Source of the DNA: Actinomycetes bacterium
GTDB taxonomy: Bacteria > Actinomycetota > Actinomycetes > Actinomycetales > Cellulomonadaceae
Direction of reading: 5' to 3'
Length of the DNA: 7,022 nt
NCBI GenBank assembly: GCA_023412515.1
Contig: JAEYNO010000021.1
Coordinates: forward strand, 1-7,022
Below the pieces are notes generated by a model. That model saw only the letters and a list, made by a program, of their open reading frames with translations, searched no databases and was not told where the DNA came from. Below are positions 6,663-7,022 of the stretch, piece after piece. The position numbers and the translations under genes are program-made. How positions within the stretch are numbered: the stretch's first letter is position 1; each line of letters opens with the position of its first letter.

Positions 6663-7022
6663 TCACGGGACGACGACCGTCATGCCCCCGGCACCCGGCC
6701 GCGCGAGGCCCGCGAGCGCGTCGGCCGCCTCGCCGAGCCCGACCGTGCGACCCACGAGGGTCGACGGCGCGAGCCGACCGTCGGCGATCGCCGCCAGCAT
6801 GGCCGGGTACTCGTGCGCGGCCATGCCGTGCGAGCCGTGCACCGACAGCTCCCACGCGACGACCCGGTCCATCGGCAGCGCCGTCCACGCGTCGTCGCGC
6901 AGCAGCAGCCCGACCTGCACGTGGCGGCCGCGGCGGCGCAGCGCGAGCAGGCCCGCCTGCGCCGTGGCGGGGCTGCCGAGCGCGTCGAGAGCCGCGTGGG
7001 CGCCGCCTCCGGTCGCGTCGAC
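6663..7022 (-). CDS. Medium-chain (zinc-type) alcohol dehydrogenase, C-terminal 119 residues (5' end outside window)
   Basis: The frame is open from the right edge to TGA at 6663-6665. It begins with VDATGGGAHAALDAL, the nucleotide-domain helix and strand typical of zinc-type medium-chain dehydrogenases. It continues with LRRRGRHVQVGLL, where the family has a strand reading 'GGRxVxVG'. Next come WELSVHGSHGMAAHEYPAML, which contacts the active site in this family, and the closing LVGRTVGLGEAADALAGL, the usual 'xxxLxEAxxAL' helix. The last strand is MTVVVP. The catalytic zinc ligands and cofactor glycine motif would lie upstream, outside the window. The full protein should oxidise an alcohol or reduce an aldehyde with NAD(P). 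It is the first visible gene of the unit that continues to MerR and VOC. A GTG at 6920 is internal, not a start. Confidence 0.85.
   Translation of the reverse strand, partial: VDATGGGAHAALDALGSPATAQAGLLALRRRGRHVQVGLLLRDDAWTALPMDRVVAWELSVHGSHGMAAHEYPAMLAAIADGRLAPSTLVGRTVGLGEAADALAGLARPGAGGMTVVVP

Overview
The window is very GC-rich DNA with the strong third-position G/C bias of a high-GC actinobacterium. A secreted chitinase built as CBM2, Thr-Pro linker and GH18 domain fits a soil polymer degrader such as a Cellulomonas relative. The genus is an inference from protein style and composition, because there is no rRNA or marker gene here. The bias opens very long antisense reading frames, and most long open frames in the window are shadows.

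Layout: (1) Positions 3-593, plus strand: the C-terminal part of a nucleotidyltransferase-fold protein that enters from the left edge. (2) Positions 628-2541, minus strand: a complete type IV ABC exporter half-transporter, convergent with gene 1 across only 34 bases. (3) Positions 2674-3453, plus strand: a complete aldo/keto reductase, divergent from the exporter across about 130 bases. (4) Positions 3454-3872: a 419-base non-coding convergent region packed with inverted repeats. It holds a strong 17-bp hairpin behind the reductase and a 14-bp hairpin behind the chitinase. (5) Positions 3873-5594, minus strand: a secreted CBM2-GH18 chitinase with a clear ribosome binding site, a plausible sigma-70-type promoter and an inverted repeat over the predicted transcription start. 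(6) Positions 5812-7022, minus strand: an apparent operon transcribed right to left, consisting of the C-terminal end of a medium-chain dehydrogenase, a MerR-family regulator 10 bases behind it, and a VOC (glyoxalase-fold) protein whose start lies inside the regulator's reading frame.

How they work together: the dehydrogenase, MerR and VOC genes look like a small electrophile/aldehyde- or drug-response operon, with the regulator between two effectors. The chitinase is a separate transcription unit for extracellular chitin degradation. The exporter and reductase are divergent and could share a control region, but no operator is convincing there.

No phage, transposon, CRISPR array, RNA gene or clearly new system is visible. 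The best leads are a repeated 'stop-codon echo' at gene ends (last two codons plus TGA, then GCGCG, then the same nine bases again, in both plus-strand genes), the 71-base overlap between the MerR and VOC genes, the hairpin-dense convergent region, and the candidate chitinase operator.
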